Below the pieces are notes generated by a model. It had not been told where the DNA came from. It was given only the letters and a program-made list of their open reading frames with translations, and searched no databases. From contig CAVRZO010000011.1 in the NCBI GenBank assembly GCA_963725615.1, positions 62,001 through 126,000 on the forward strand: a DNA stretch of 64,000 nucleotides, given 5' to 3'. The DNA comes from JAIQFF01 sp963725615 (GTDB lineage Bacteria > Acidobacteriota > Terriglobia > Terriglobales > Acidobacteriaceae). A program made the position numbers and the translations under genes. Numbering within the stretch: position 1 is the stretch's first letter; the number at the start of each line of letters is the position of its first letter. Below are positions 1-8,447 of this stretch, piece after piece.

Positions 1-1
1 C

Positions 2-244
2 GCGGTCGCGAAAGCCGCTGGCTTTCCGGGCGCTGCCCGCCAGGTGGTAGGTGCTCTACGGGGTGCCGTAGGATTACCCTGGCAACGCGTCCTGGGCGCC
101 GGAGGCGCGATAAAACTACGCGGGGATTACGCTTTCGAACAGCGCTTTCGACTGGAGGCCGAAGGGGTAACCTTCCGAGGCCGAAAAGTAGACATGAAAC
201 TTCATGAATACAAATTTCCCAAAGGCAGAAAGAAAGCAGATTAG
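2..244 (+). CDS. Alkyltransferase-like (ATL) MGMT-family DNA-binding protein, 3' part
   Basis: This is the C-terminal 80 residues of an O6-alkylguanine-DNA alkyltransferase-family domain; the 5' part lies outside the window. The frame is open from base 2 and reads VAKAAGFPGAARQVVGAL, the winged-helix DNA-binding segment, then LPWQRVLGAGG where true MGMT enzymes have PCHRV. The nucleophilic Cys is therefore Trp, as in ATL proteins, which bind alkylated guanine, flip it out and hand it to nucleotide excision repair rather than repairing it. The tail (EGVTFRGRKVDMKLHEYKF) matches the family end. Expected to be cytosolic and DNA bound. Assignment rests on motif recall; the missing N-terminus prevents judging whether another domain is fused. 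Confidence 0.8.
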   Translation, partial: AVAKAAGFPGAARQVVGALRGAVGLPWQRVLGAGGAIKLRGDYAFEQRFRLEAEGVTFRGRKVDMKLHEYKFPKGRKKAD

Positions 245-255
245 AAGTGAGGGCT

Positions 256-283
256 GAAGTTCGACGTCTGACGCCCGAAGTCC
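256..283. repeat. Short interspersed repeat, 'gacgtctgacgcccgaagtcc' family
   Basis: A copy of a low-complexity repeat built from GTCCGACGTC/GACGCCC units, lying between the ATL stop and the convergent DinB stop. Longer copies occur at about 37655-37790, 38405-38546 and 52597-52681. Confidence 0.5.
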
Positions 284-287
284 CCAG

Positions 288-836
288 TTAACGCTGGCTG
301 ATCTCCTTGGCGGCAACTCTCTGATTAAAATCTTCCGACTTACCTCGCGGCACCGTCAGCGACTTCCACTGACTGGCCTGCAGGTGCTTCGCCAGAAATA
401 CAATCTGTCCGCAATGATAAGCATAATGCGCGATCTGACGATTGATCGCCTGCATAACAGAGTGCGGCTCGCCGCGGATCGGGACCGTGCGCTCCATATC
501 CGCATCGGACAATGGTGCGAGGGCGCTAAACACAAAATTCCAACCTTCCTCCCACACTTTCATTAACGCTGCCCTGGTCGCTGGCGGGTTCTCAAACTCG
601 GTATCGCGCTTGCGGTCCGGCTTTTCGCCATCGCTAACCAGAAAGTCGGTCCAGCGTGATCGCATGTTGCCCACAAGATGCTTGACGATGATTGCGATGC
701 AGTTCATCTCGCCGTCGAGAACGGCGAAGAGTTGTTCGTCCGTGACCTGCTCCATGGCTTGCTCGGTCAGCTTCTTGTAGTAACGGAAAAGTGAGAGCGA
801 GTCCTGCAGGTAAGAGGTGGAGAATTCATGCGCCAT
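288..836 (-). CDS. DinB-like (DUF1572) putative metal-dependent enzyme
   Basis: A 182-residue DinB/YfiT-superfamily four-helix-bundle protein. The likely metal ligands are three His: one in IIVKHLVGNM (about residue 52) and two in the HYAYHCGQ motif (about residues 137-141), the standard spacing for the fold. Members include bacillithiol and mycothiol S-transferases, but many are uncharacterised, so no substrate is claimed. It is the last gene of a minus-strand run, 8 bp downstream of the AhpD-like gene and probably co-transcribed with it. The DUF1572 subgroup assignment is from the N-terminal pattern (SLFRYYKKLTEQAMEQV). Confidence 0.8.
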   Translation of the reverse strand: MAHEFSTSYLQDSLSLFRYYKKLTEQAMEQVTDEQLFAVLDGEMNCIAIIVKHLVGNMRSRWTDFLVSDGEKPDRKRDTEFENPPATRAALMKVWEEGWNFVFSALAPLSDADMERTVPIRGEPHSVMQAINRQIAHYAYHCGQIVFLAKHLQASQWKSLTVPRGKSEDFNQRVAAKEISQR

Positions 837-844
837 GCTCGCTC

Positions 845-1240
845 CTAAACTTTAAACTGCTCATCGATCTCAACCTGGTATCCCGCCACCAGCCGGTTGG
901 TCTCGTTCGCCATTCCCACCACCGCCATGAGCTCTTGGAACATGGCGTCGGTCATGCCTTTGTTTCTGGCCCCGGCCGTATGCGACGCAATGCAATATCC
1001 GCACTGATTGCTGACGCTGACCGCCAGGTAAATCATTTCTTTCGTTACCGGATCAAGTGCTCCCGGCGCCATGATCTGCTTGATGTCTTCCCAGGTTCGC
1101 TTCAGCGTCACTGGATCGTGCGCCATCGCCTTCCAGAAATTATTGATCCAGTCGGTCTTGCGGATAGCCATGATGTCGTCATAGACCGCCCGCACTTCCG
1201 GACTTGCATCTTTGTATTCGATCAGTCCAAGGGTTGCCAT
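845..1240 (-). CDS. Carboxymuconolactone decarboxylase / AhpD-like protein
   Basis: A 131-residue AhpD-fold protein with the redox motif CGYCIASH (CxxCxxxH) typical of AhpD-type thiol peroxidase partners; CMD enzymes proper lack the Cys pair. The likely role is thiol-dependent peroxide or organic hydroperoxide reduction in the cytoplasm. I take MATLGLIEY as the start (base 1240), since the preceding residues MSWRI do not look conserved and the repeat begins just upstream. The next gene, encoding a DinB-like protein, starts 8 bp downstream of its stop, and HemQ lies upstream on the same strand across a repeat. An oxidative-stress or heme-related grouping is plausible but inferred. Confidence 0.85.
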   Translation of the reverse strand: MATLGLIEYKDASPEVRAVYDDIMAIRKTDWINNFWKAMAHDPVTLKRTWEDIKQIMAPGALDPVTKEMIYLAVSVSNQCGYCIASHTAGARNKGMTDAMFQELMAVVGMANETNRLVAGYQVEIDEQFKV

Positions 1241-1264
1241 AATTCTCCAAGACAAGGCAAAAGA

Positions 1265-1371
1265 TTACCGCAAAGCTCGCAAAGAGGACCGCAAAGGACG
1301 CAAAGAAATGCCCAGGATCTCACAGGTTTTCTTTGCGACCTTTGCGGTGTCCTTTGCGTCCTTTGCGGTTA
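1265..1371. repeat. Inverted 'accgcaaaggacgcaaag' repeat
   Basis: The gap between hemQ and the AhpD-like gene is made almost wholly of CGCAAAGG-type units on the left arm (1267-1310) and their complement CCTTTGCG on the right (1328-1370). It can fold as one long imperfect hairpin. The right arm reaches the hemQ stop codon (TTA at 1369-1371). It may act as a terminator or mRNA end, but it has no T-tract. Confidence 0.7.
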
Positions 1372-2250
1372 AGAGCTTTTGAGTTCGGCCGCAGGCAACT
1401 CCCCACTCAGCAGCCGACTCAAGTCTGCCGCCGGAACTCGCAGCCCCAAATAAAACTGCCCAAACAGCGCATACACCGCACTCACTTCATCAAATCGCAT
1501 CTCGTAGATCAACTTTTTAAACACCAGTGGATCATCCGCGAACAGGTCTACTCCCCACTCCCAATCGTCGAACCCAATGGACCCGGTAATGATCTGCCGC
1601 ACTTCCCCGGCATACCGCCGTCCGATGAGCCCATGCTCGTTCATCTGACGCGCGCGTTCCTCAATGGGCAGGGCATACCAGTTCTTGGCCTCGCCCCGCC
1701 GCCGGTCCATGGGATAAAACGAAACGTAGCGATGCTTCGGCATGTCCGGAAACAGACGCGGACGCATGGCATCAGCCTGCCGTGCCAGCACCTCTGCGAT
1801 CTCCCGCTTCCATTCTTCAGTGTGCGCTTCGATGCCACGATCTTTCAAATCCCGGTAGGCCTTGATCGTAGATTCGTACAAGCCAAGCTCGATGATCGAC
1901 AAGTAAGAGGTGGTCGGCTCCAGAAAGTCGTTCAAGCGGAGCTGCGCCAGCTGCAATTCCGCCAGGTTCAGGTCATCAAATGATCGCCTGAAATGAATCA
2001 GCATCAAATCGCCCTTGTGCCCGAGCAAAGAAAACACTGCAGATTGTCCGCCGGCGTTCTGCTCCATCCGGCCTAGAACGCTCGCAGCCTCATCAACGAT
2101 GGCCGCCTTTTCCGCCGCACCGAGTTGCCGCCAGGCGGCCCAGCGGACACGCATCATCTGGTGCAAAACGCTGTAACCCTCAATAGTCAGCGGGACAGCA
2201 GGTATCTCGTCGGAAACAATTTTCGGCGCAACCGGGCGGGAAGATGACAT
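1369..2250 (-). CDS. hemQ: Chlorite dismutase-family coproheme decarboxylase / HemQ
   Basis: A 293-residue chlorite-dismutase-fold protein. The diagnostic block in the second half reads HRYVSFYPMDRRR (with the radical-forming Tyr of ChdC), NWYALPIEERARQMNEHG (proximal His) and GEVRQIITGSIGFDDWEW. Coproheme decarboxylases turn Fe-coproporphyrin III into heme b in the coproporphyrin-dependent pathway of Firmicutes, Actinobacteria and many others; true chlorite dismutases carry a distal Arg I cannot confirm here. The ATG at 2250 is the natural start. It lies 43 bp downstream of the GT gene on the same strand. The N-terminal half is degenerate relative to the C-terminal half, as is usual for the family. 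Confidence 0.88.
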   Translation of the reverse strand: MSSSRPVAPKIVSDEIPAVPLTIEGYSVLHQMMRVRWAAWRQLGAAEKAAIVDEAASVLGRMEQNAGGQSAVFSLLGHKGDLMLIHFRRSFDDLNLAELQLAQLRLNDFLEPTTSYLSIIELGLYESTIKAYRDLKDRGIEAHTEEWKREIAEVLARQADAMRPRLFPDMPKHRYVSFYPMDRRRGEAKNWYALPIEERARQMNEHGLIGRRYAGEVRQIITGSIGFDDWEWGVDLFADDPLVFKKLIYEMRFDEVSAVYALFGQFYLGLRVPAADLSRLLSGELPAAELKSS

Positions 2251-2293
2251 GAGCGATCCTCGATTTGTTCGACCGACTATTGTAACTGGTGGA

Positions 2294-3862
2294 TCAGCGC
2301 CAGCGCTTCACCGTGGGCCAGAGTTGGGCGAGCGTGCCAAATTTCGCTCCCTTGCAGATGAAGACATCGATATCACGCTCCAGAGCATAGGGATTGTCGG
2401 CGGACGTGCCCACGTACTCGACCTTCTCCCAGAGTTTCTCGAGCGTTTCCTTGTTGTCGTCCAGAACGATCATGCAATTGCCGGAATATCCCCGAGGTCC
2501 CCAGAGGAAGTAGGTCTGATGACCACTCAAGGCGGGGGGCAGGCCGTAGCGGCGGCCCAGAAAATCGATGGCGCCGGCCTGGCCGTAGTCCTGAGCAAAG
2601 ATGCCGCAGTCGCCGCGCTCCGCCGGAGTGAGCCGGTTCCAGGCTTGGGCAGTCTCGGCTACGATCTCATCCCAGCCGAACTGGTCGGCGTACCACTGGG
2701 GCAAGGCTGCGCGCTCGTGGCTGTGTTCCATTACCGGCAACTTCATCGGCAGGTATTTCATGTACGCGATGAATCGGTCAGGAGACAGAACCGGCACGAC
2801 CACCGGGGCAAGGTGGGCGCCGGCAGCCAGCAGCACCACCACGATTGCCGGTTTCATCCAGGTCAGCCGGGGGCGATCGACTGCGTTTTCGATGGTCACC
2901 GCTCCCGCCGCGAGGAGCATAGGATAAATAGGAGCAAGGTAGTAACTCTTGCCGTGGAGAACGAAGAAGACGGAGTAGCAGACCAGGTAACTCCAGCCGA
3001 GCACCCGGTAGATATTCAGTCGTTGCGAGAAGAAGAGCGCGATCAGGCCGGTGATCCAGATGGGTGCAGTGAGAGGAAGGACCAGCAGCGTCTGCTGGAA
3101 GAAAAACTGCAAGGGCGGCAACACAACGTCGCGCCCTTCAGCTCTGATGTTGCGCATCAATTCGATGAACGGCCAGTGGTGATGGACGTTCCAGAGGAAA
3201 TTGGGCAAGAAAATCATAAAGGCCGCGAGCCCGCCCAGCCAGATCCATTTGTTGACGAAGGTACTGCGTTGCTCCGTGAGCAGCAGCCCGACCACGATGC
3301 CCAGACCGAACACTGCGATCGAATACTTTTCCTGCATGCCCAGTCCCGCGACAACGCCGAACCAGAGCCAGTTGCGAGGATCGTTGCGCTTGATAGCGAG
3401 AATCGCGAAATAGGCGCAACCCATCCAGAGATTAGGTTCCAGACAGTTGGTTCCCAGCAAGCTGCCGTTGGAGAGGTACTGCGGCGCGACCAGAATGGTC
3501 ACCGCGCTGAGCAGAAGCGCGAAGCGGCGTCCGCCAAATTCGCGGGCGATCACCGCAGTCTGCACCACCAGGAGTGAAGACGCCAGCGCCGGAATGAAGC
3601 GCACGCTGCGCAGCGAGTCTCCCAGCACCGCACGGCAGACATGGATCAGGAAGGGAATGAGCGGCGGCTGGTCCACGTAGCCCCACGCCAGGTGATCTCC
3701 GCAGGCCATGTAATCGAACTCATCGCGGAAGTAGCCGTAACGATTGTTGAAGTAGCAATGAAGCAGCAGTTTGGCCAGAGCAATCGCCAGAACGATCGAC
3801 ATACCGCCGGCCAAAAAAGACTGTTGCTCCCGGTCTGGAGCAGAGATGGACGTGCTTGCCAT
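2294..3862 (-). CDS. GT39/ArnT-like polytopic glycosyltransferase
   Basis: A 522-residue integral membrane glycosyltransferase of the dolichyl-phosphate-mannose mannosyltransferase / ArnT superfamily (GT-C fold). The first periplasmic loop has the acidic motif YFRDEFDYMACGDHLAWGY followed by VDQPPLIPF, the Asp/Glu pair that binds the metal and lipid-phosphate sugar. About ten hydrophobic helices run to residue 370, then a soluble C-terminal domain of about 150 residues. It would transfer a sugar from a polyprenyl-phosphate carrier to a lipid or protein on the outer face of the inner membrane; the acceptor is unknown. The start ATG at 3862 is 95 bp from the divergent fadJ-type gene. No LPS or capsule genes are adjacent. 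Confidence 0.85.
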   Translation of the reverse strand: MASTSISAPDREQQSFLAGGMSIVLAIALAKLLLHCYFNNRYGYFRDEFDYMACGDHLAWGYVDQPPLIPFLIHVCRAVLGDSLRSVRFIPALASSLLVVQTAVIAREFGGRRFALLLSAVTILVAPQYLSNGSLLGTNCLEPNLWMGCAYFAILAIKRNDPRNWLWFGVVAGLGMQEKYSIAVFGLGIVVGLLLTEQRSTFVNKWIWLGGLAAFMIFLPNFLWNVHHHWPFIELMRNIRAEGRDVVLPPLQFFFQQTLLVLPLTAPIWITGLIALFFSQRLNIYRVLGWSYLVCYSVFFVLHGKSYYLAPIYPMLLAAGAVTIENAVDRPRLTWMKPAIVVVLLAAGAHLAPVVVPVLSPDRFIAYMKYLPMKLPVMEHSHERAALPQWYADQFGWDEIVAETAQAWNRLTPAERGDCGIFAQDYGQAGAIDFLGRRYGLPPALSGHQTYFLWGPRGYSGNCMIVLDDNKETLEKLWEKVEYVGTSADNPYALERDIDVFICKGAKFGTLAQLWPTVKRWR

Positions 3863-3957
3863 AGAAGCGATTAAGCATAATGGCAGAGGCCAGACTTTTC
3901 CATCCAGGCCGGACCACGACTACAATCGAACCGTCCCTCGGGAGGGAACGTGGCGCA

Positions 3958-6084
3958 ATGAGCGAACTCATCCAACTGACGAAAGACGGCGACATCGCAA
4001 TCATCACCATCAACAACCCGCCGGTGAATGCCATTAGCCCAGGTGTTCCGGAAGGAATCTCCGAAGCGATTGATCAGATCAATCACGACGGAAGCGTGAC
4101 CGCAGCAGTCGTGATCGGAGGCGGCCGCACTTTCATCGCCGGCGCTGACATTAAAGAATTCACCAAGATGACCTCGGGCAAGGCAAAGACGGGCCCGGGA
4201 TTACTCCCGCTGTTGCTCAAGATAGAAAACTGCTCCAAGCCGGTGGTGATGGCAATCCACGGCACTGCCTTTGGCGGTGGCCTGGAAGTAGCTATGGCCG
4301 GCCACTACCGCGTGGCCGCGCCCAGCGCGCAGGTCGGACAGCCGGAAGTAAAACTCGGCCTCATTCCGGGAGCCGCGGGCACGCAACGCCTGCCGCGCCT
4401 CGCCGGCGTCGCCAAGGCAGTTGAGATGTGCACCGACGGAAATCCAGTCAAGGCGCCGGATGCGCTGAAGGCCGGCATCATCGATCAATTGATTGACGGT
4501 GATCTGTTAAAAGGCGCTACCGCTTTCGCTCGCGAGGCCGCAGCCAAACCCGCTCCCAAAACCCGCGAACGAAATCAGAAGCTAGGTACGCCTGAACAGA
4601 ACGCGCCGATCTTTGCCGCTGCCCGCGAAACCGTCCGCAAGAAACAACGTAATTTGATCGCTCCCCTCGCCGCCATTGATGCCATAGAAGCCGCCACCCG
4701 CTTGCCTTTCGACGAGGGGTGCGAGGTTGAGGCCAAGCTGTTCATTGATTGCCTCTATTCGGATCAGTCGAAGGCGCTCATTCATGTGTTCTTCGGCGAG
4801 CGAGAAGTCTCCAAGGTCCCTGACATTCCGAAAGAAACTCCCACGATCCCGGTCAACTCCGCTGCGGTGGTGGGCGCCGGAACCATGGGCGGGGGCATAG
4901 CCATGGTCTTCGCCAACGCGGGTATTCCAGTCTTGCTCAAAGACGCCGATCAAGCCGCCCTCGACCGCGGTCTCGCCAACATTCGCAAGAACTATGCCAC
5001 GTCGGTGCAACGCGGACGATTCACCCAGCAATCCGTCGATGAGCGGCTCAAGCTGATCAAACCTACCCTCACCTATGAGGACTTCAGCCAGGCGGACATG
5101 GTGATCGAGGCAGTCTTCGAAGGCATGGCCTTGAAGAAGGAAGTTTTCGGTGAACTCGGTCGGGTGTGCAAGCCGGGCGCAATCCTGGCCAGCAACACCT
5201 CCACCCTGAACATTGACGAGATCGCGTCTTCCACCTCGCGGCCGGCCTCCGTCATCGGCACCCACTTCTTCAGCCCAGCCAACGTGATGCGCCTCCTCGA
5301 GATCGTGCGCGGCAAAGCCAGCAGCAAGGAAGTCGTGGCGACCTGTATGCAGCTCTCGAAAAAGCTGGGGAAGATCGGGGTTCTGGTCGGCAACTGCCGG
5401 GGTTTCGTGGGCAATCGCATGTTCCATCCCTACGTCCGCGAAGCGGTCTTTCTGGTCGAGGAGGGCGCCAGCGTAGAAGCGGTCGACCAGGCGTTGTACG
5501 ATTTCGGCATGGCTATGGGCCCGCTCGCCACCAACGACCTCGCTGGACTCGACGTTGGCTGGCGTATCCGCAAAGAGTATCGCCACCTGGAGAAACCCGG
5601 CATCCGGCAAGCGTTCGCCGCTGACAATCTGTGCGAGATGGGCCGCTTCGGCCAGAAGACTGGCGCCGGCTGGTACAAGTACGACGAGAATCGCAAGCCG
5701 TCGCCTGACCCAGAAGTGGCCGCGCTGACAAGAAAATGGTCGGCCGAGGCCGGCATACGGCAGCGCCAGATTTCGGCGGAAGAGATTGTTGACCGCTGCA
5801 TCTACGCCCTGGTCAACGAAGGCGCGCGCATCCTGGAAGAGGGGATCGCTTTACGCGCCGTCGATATTGACATCATCTACATTAACGGCTACGGCTTCCC
5901 AGCCTATCGCGGCGGCCCCATGTGGTACGCCGACACCGTCGGACTGAAGAGAGTCTACGACCGCATCAGCGAATTTCATCGCAGCCACGGCGAACTGTGG
6001 GAGCCCGCCCTGCTGCTGAAACAACTGGCCGCTGAAGGACGCACCTTCGCCGACCTGGATAAACAAAAAGTTGCAGCCGGATAG
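3958..6084 (+). CDS. fadJ: Multifunctional fatty-acid oxidation protein (enoyl-CoA hydratase / 3-hydroxyacyl-CoA dehydrogenase)
   Basis: A 708-residue fusion. The N-terminal crotonase domain (residues 1-190) has the oxyanion-hole region GTAFGGGLEVAMAGHYRVA and QPEVKLGLIPGAAGTQRLPR with the catalytic Glu pair. The 3-hydroxyacyl-CoA dehydrogenase NAD domain begins near residue 300 with VVGAGTMGGGIAMVFANAG (GxGxxG), the catalytic His sits in GTHFFSPANVM, and a C-terminal HCDH domain follows (RGFVGNRM). It does two consecutive beta-oxidation steps. I start at the ATG at 3958 because it has a GGGAGGGAA ribosome site; upstream codons are not conserved in style. First gene of a plus-strand acyl-CoA cluster; the thiolase follows 39 bp later. 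FadB and FadJ cannot be distinguished, but the length fits FadJ or the peroxisomal type. Confidence 0.92.
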   Translation: MSELIQLTKDGDIAIITINNPPVNAISPGVPEGISEAIDQINHDGSVTAAVVIGGGRTFIAGADIKEFTKMTSGKAKTGPGLLPLLLKIENCSKPVVMAIHGTAFGGGLEVAMAGHYRVAAPSAQVGQPEVKLGLIPGAAGTQRLPRLAGVAKAVEMCTDGNPVKAPDALKAGIIDQLIDGDLLKGATAFAREAAAKPAPKTRERNQKLGTPEQNAPIFAAARETVRKKQRNLIAPLAAIDAIEAATRLPFDEGCEVEAKLFIDCLYSDQSKALIHVFFGEREVSKVPDIPKETPTIPVNSAAVVGAGTMGGGIAMVFANAGIPVLLKDADQAALDRGLANIRKNYATSVQRGRFTQQSVDERLKLIKPTLTYEDFSQADMVIEAVFEGMALKKEVFGELGRVCKPGAILASNTSTLNIDEIASSTSRPASVIGTHFFSPANVMRLLEIVRGKASSKEVVATCMQLSKKLGKIGVLVGNCRGFVGNRMFHPYVREAVFLVEEGASVEAVDQALYDFGMAMGPLATNDLAGLDVGWRIRKEYRHLEKPGIRQAFAADNLCEMGRFGQKTGAGWYKYDENRKPSPDPEVAALTRKWSAEAGIRQRQISAEEIVDRCIYALVNEGARILEEGIALRAVDIDIIYINGYGFPAYRGGPMWYADTVGLKRVYDRISEFHRSHGELWEPALLLKQLAAEGRTFADLDKQKVAAG

Positions 6085-6123
6085 CCTCCTGAACCATCCC
6101 ATAGTGTTTGGCCAACGACTAAC

Positions 6124-7311
6124 ATGAGAGAAGCCGTCGTAGTAGCCAGTTCGCGCACTGGACTTGCAAAATCATTTCGCGGATCCTTCAACATGACGCG
6201 GCCTGAGGATCTGGCCGCCCATTGCATCAAGGACGTCCTGCGCAAGACCCCGCAGCTCGATCCCAACGAAATCGAAGACCTAATTCTTGGCTGCGGCCAG
6301 CCTCACGGAGTGCAGGGCCACAACATCGCGCGCGTGTCAGCGCTGCATGCCGGCCTTCCAGTCTCCACGGCTGCGATCACGGTGAACCGCTTTTGCTCAT
6401 CCGGACTGCAGGCGATTGCCATGGCCGCTCACCAAATTGTGGCTGAAGGCGCCGAAGCTGCCATCGGCGGAGGCGTGGAAACTATCAGTCTCATCGTTCG
6501 CGATAACGACCCGAGCCCGGCGGTCAAACAGAAATATCCTGGCCTTTACATGGTGATGGGGGAAACCGCCGAGGTGGTGGCCAGGCGCTACCAGATCACC
6601 CGCCGGGCCCAGGATGATTATTCCCTGATCAGCCAGCAACGCACTGCCCGCGCACAACAGGAAGGTTTCTTCGCAGGCGAAATCGTCCCCATGAAAGTCA
6701 CGAGAGCGGTGCTCGACAAGAAAACGGGCGCGGTAACCGGCACCGAAGAAGTGTGCTGTGACCGCGACGAGTGCAACCGTCCCGACACCACGCTCGAAGG
6801 ATTGCTGGCGCTCAAGCCCCACTTCGATCCCAACAGCGGCCAGGGTTCGGTGACGGCAGGGAACTCATCTCAACTTTCCGATGGAGCATCCGCCACGCTT
6901 CTCATGTCGCGCCAGCGTGCTGACGAACTCGGCATCCCCTACAAGCTCATCTTCCGCGGCTTCCAGGTTTCCGGATGCGAGCCCGACGAAATGGGCATTG
7001 GTCCAGTATTTGCCGTCCCCAAACTGCTGCGCCGCCAGGGATTGAAGATCGAAGACATTGACCTCTGGGAGCTCAACGAGGCTTTCGCCGTTCAGGTAAT
7101 TTATTGCCGCGACCGACTGGGCATCTCCATGGACAAGCTCAACGTGAATGGAGGATCCATTTCCATCGGCCATCCGTTTGGCATGACGGGCTCACGCATG
7201 GTAGGAACGATCGCCAACGAGATGGAGCGCCGCAAATCGCGCTACGGCGTCGTGACCATGTGCGTAGGCGGCGGCCAGGGTGCCGCCGGCCTCTTCGAAC
7301 GGCCAAGCTGA
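6124..7311 (+). CDS. fadA: Acetyl-CoA acyltransferase (thiolase)
   Basis: A 395-residue thiolase catalysing CoA-dependent cleavage of 3-ketoacyl-CoA, the last beta-oxidation step. All three catalytic segments are visible: nucleophilic Cys in NRFCSSGLQAIAMAA (about residue 89), His in GGSISIGHPFGMTGSRM, and the second Cys in VTMCVGGGQGAAGLFE near the C-terminus. Length is normal. It follows the multifunctional alpha-type subunit at once, the classic alpha/beta pairing, so the two probably form a trifunctional complex. The ATG at 6124 is the only sensible start. Confidence 0.93.
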   Translation: MREAVVVASSRTGLAKSFRGSFNMTRPEDLAAHCIKDVLRKTPQLDPNEIEDLILGCGQPHGVQGHNIARVSALHAGLPVSTAAITVNRFCSSGLQAIAMAAHQIVAEGAEAAIGGGVETISLIVRDNDPSPAVKQKYPGLYMVMGETAEVVARRYQITRRAQDDYSLISQQRTARAQQEGFFAGEIVPMKVTRAVLDKKTGAVTGTEEVCCDRDECNRPDTTLEGLLALKPHFDPNSGQGSVTAGNSSQLSDGASATLLMSRQRADELGIPYKLIFRGFQVSGCEPDEMGIGPVFAVPKLLRRQGLKIEDIDLWELNEAFAVQVIYCRDRLGISMDKLNVNGGSISIGHPFGMTGSRMVGTIANEMERRKSRYGVVTMCVGGGQGAAGLFERPS

Positions 7312-7350
7312 GAACCGAGAACCGGCAACTGAAAACTGAAACTCCTAACC

Positions 7351-7788
7351 ATGAAACACCCCAAACTCACCGCCCAGCAGATTCGCGACTTCCTGCCCCG
7401 GGTGCCGTTCGCCACGCTGCTCGGAATAAAACTCACCTGCGTCCATCGCGACGGCGTGACCATCGAGTGCGCTCTGCGTCCCGAGCTGAGCAATAGTTTT
7501 GCCGTCGCTCACGGAGGCGTCGCGGCCGCCCTGGCCGATGCGGCGGTCGGCGTGGCGCTGAACCGCCACTTCGGAGGCAAGCGCCCGATCACCACGGTCG
7601 AGATGAAGATCAACTACTTTCTTCCCGGCACCGACGGCCGGATGTTTGCCCGCGCTCGCCTTCTTCGTATCGGATCGACTCTCTGCGTCGGAAGCGTTGA
7701 CCTCACGGATACGCGAGGCAACAATCTGGGCACGGCGCTGGTGACTTACATGTTGCTCGACGCTCGCGGAACCAAAGCGTCCGCTTAG
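7351..7788 (+). CDS. PaaI-type hotdog thioesterase
   Basis: A 145-residue single hotdog-fold protein. The helix motif VAHGGVAAALADAAVGVAL is the PaaI/YbgC-like HGG signature, with Asp as the likely catalytic acid. Such enzymes hydrolyse acyl- or aryl-CoA esters and can relieve CoA trapping during degradation. It lies 39 bp after the thiolase in the same direction. The substrate cannot be read from the sequence; phenylacetyl-CoA-type and medium-chain acyl-CoA are both possible, and no paa ring-degradation genes are present nearby. Confidence 0.85.
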   Translation: MKHPKLTAQQIRDFLPRVPFATLLGIKLTCVHRDGVTIECALRPELSNSFAVAHGGVAAALADAAVGVALNRHFGGKRPITTVEMKINYFLPGTDGRMFARARLLRIGSTLCVGSVDLTDTRGNNLGTALVTYMLLDARGTKASA

Positions 7789-7803
7789 CCGAAGAACCAT
7801 TCC

Positions 7804-8307
7804 ATGCCGCCCACAGTGATTGAAAATCTCGACGCCTTGAAGGATTTCGTGGGCCGCGAAATCAGCATCACCGATTGGTTTGAAATCACTCAGGATCGCA
7901 TTCTCAAATTCGCAGAGGCCACTGAAGATCGCCAGTGGATCCACCTCGATCCCGCGCGCGCCCAACGGGAATCGCCTTATGGCACCACCATCGCCCACGG
8001 GTTCCTGACGGTCTCGCTCCTCAGCCATCTGTCGGAGCAGACGCTGCAGATTCAAAATGGCGTCGCTATGATCGTGAACTATGGCTTGAACCGCGTTCGT
8101 TTTCCCTCACCGGTTCTGGCCGGTTCAAACATCCGCGCCCGCTTCACTCTGCAATCGTTGAAAAACGTAGGCGACGCCCGCGAAGCCTCATTCTCGGTAG
8201 TCGTGGAAGTTCAGAACCAATCCAAGCCATGTTGCGTGGCCGAGTGGATAATCCGGTACTACCCGCAAGACCTCGCAATTCAGCCGCAAAGCGGCGTCAG
8301 AATCTAG
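7804..8307 (+). CDS. MaoC-family (R)-specific enoyl-CoA hydratase
   Basis: A 167-residue MaoC-like hydratase-2 domain. The signature reads FAEATEDRQWIHLDPARAQ then GTTIAHGFLTVSLLS, with the catalytic Asp and His of the hydratase-2 motif. It hydrates trans-2-enoyl-CoA to the (R)-3-hydroxy isomer, linking beta-oxidation to other pathways or handling unsaturated or branched substrates. It starts 15 bp after the thioesterase stop, so translational linkage is likely. Length is typical of the single-domain type. Confidence 0.88.
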   Translation: MPPTVIENLDALKDFVGREISITDWFEITQDRILKFAEATEDRQWIHLDPARAQRESPYGTTIAHGFLTVSLLSHLSEQTLQIQNGVAMIVNYGLNRVRFPSPVLAGSNIRARFTLQSLKNVGDAREASFSVVVEVQNQSKPCCVAEWIIRYYPQDLAIQPQSGVRI

Positions 8308-8447
8308 CCCGCGGCGGAAGCCGTGGGTCGAAGGTGGACCAAAATCGAGGCCCAACGGGGCGAAAGAAAGGGTTCTAACTGCCTCCTCCGCCGGTTGCGG
8401 GCGCGTCTCGCCGGCGCTATAGTTGTCCGGCAATCTGGAAGGCACCA

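Noticed and set aside
2249..3577. A 442-residue plus-strand frame opposite the GT39 gene
   Set aside because: It is antisense to a clear membrane transferase; its composition (many His, Arg, Asp, Gln) is the signature of reverse-strand reading of GC-rich coding DNA.
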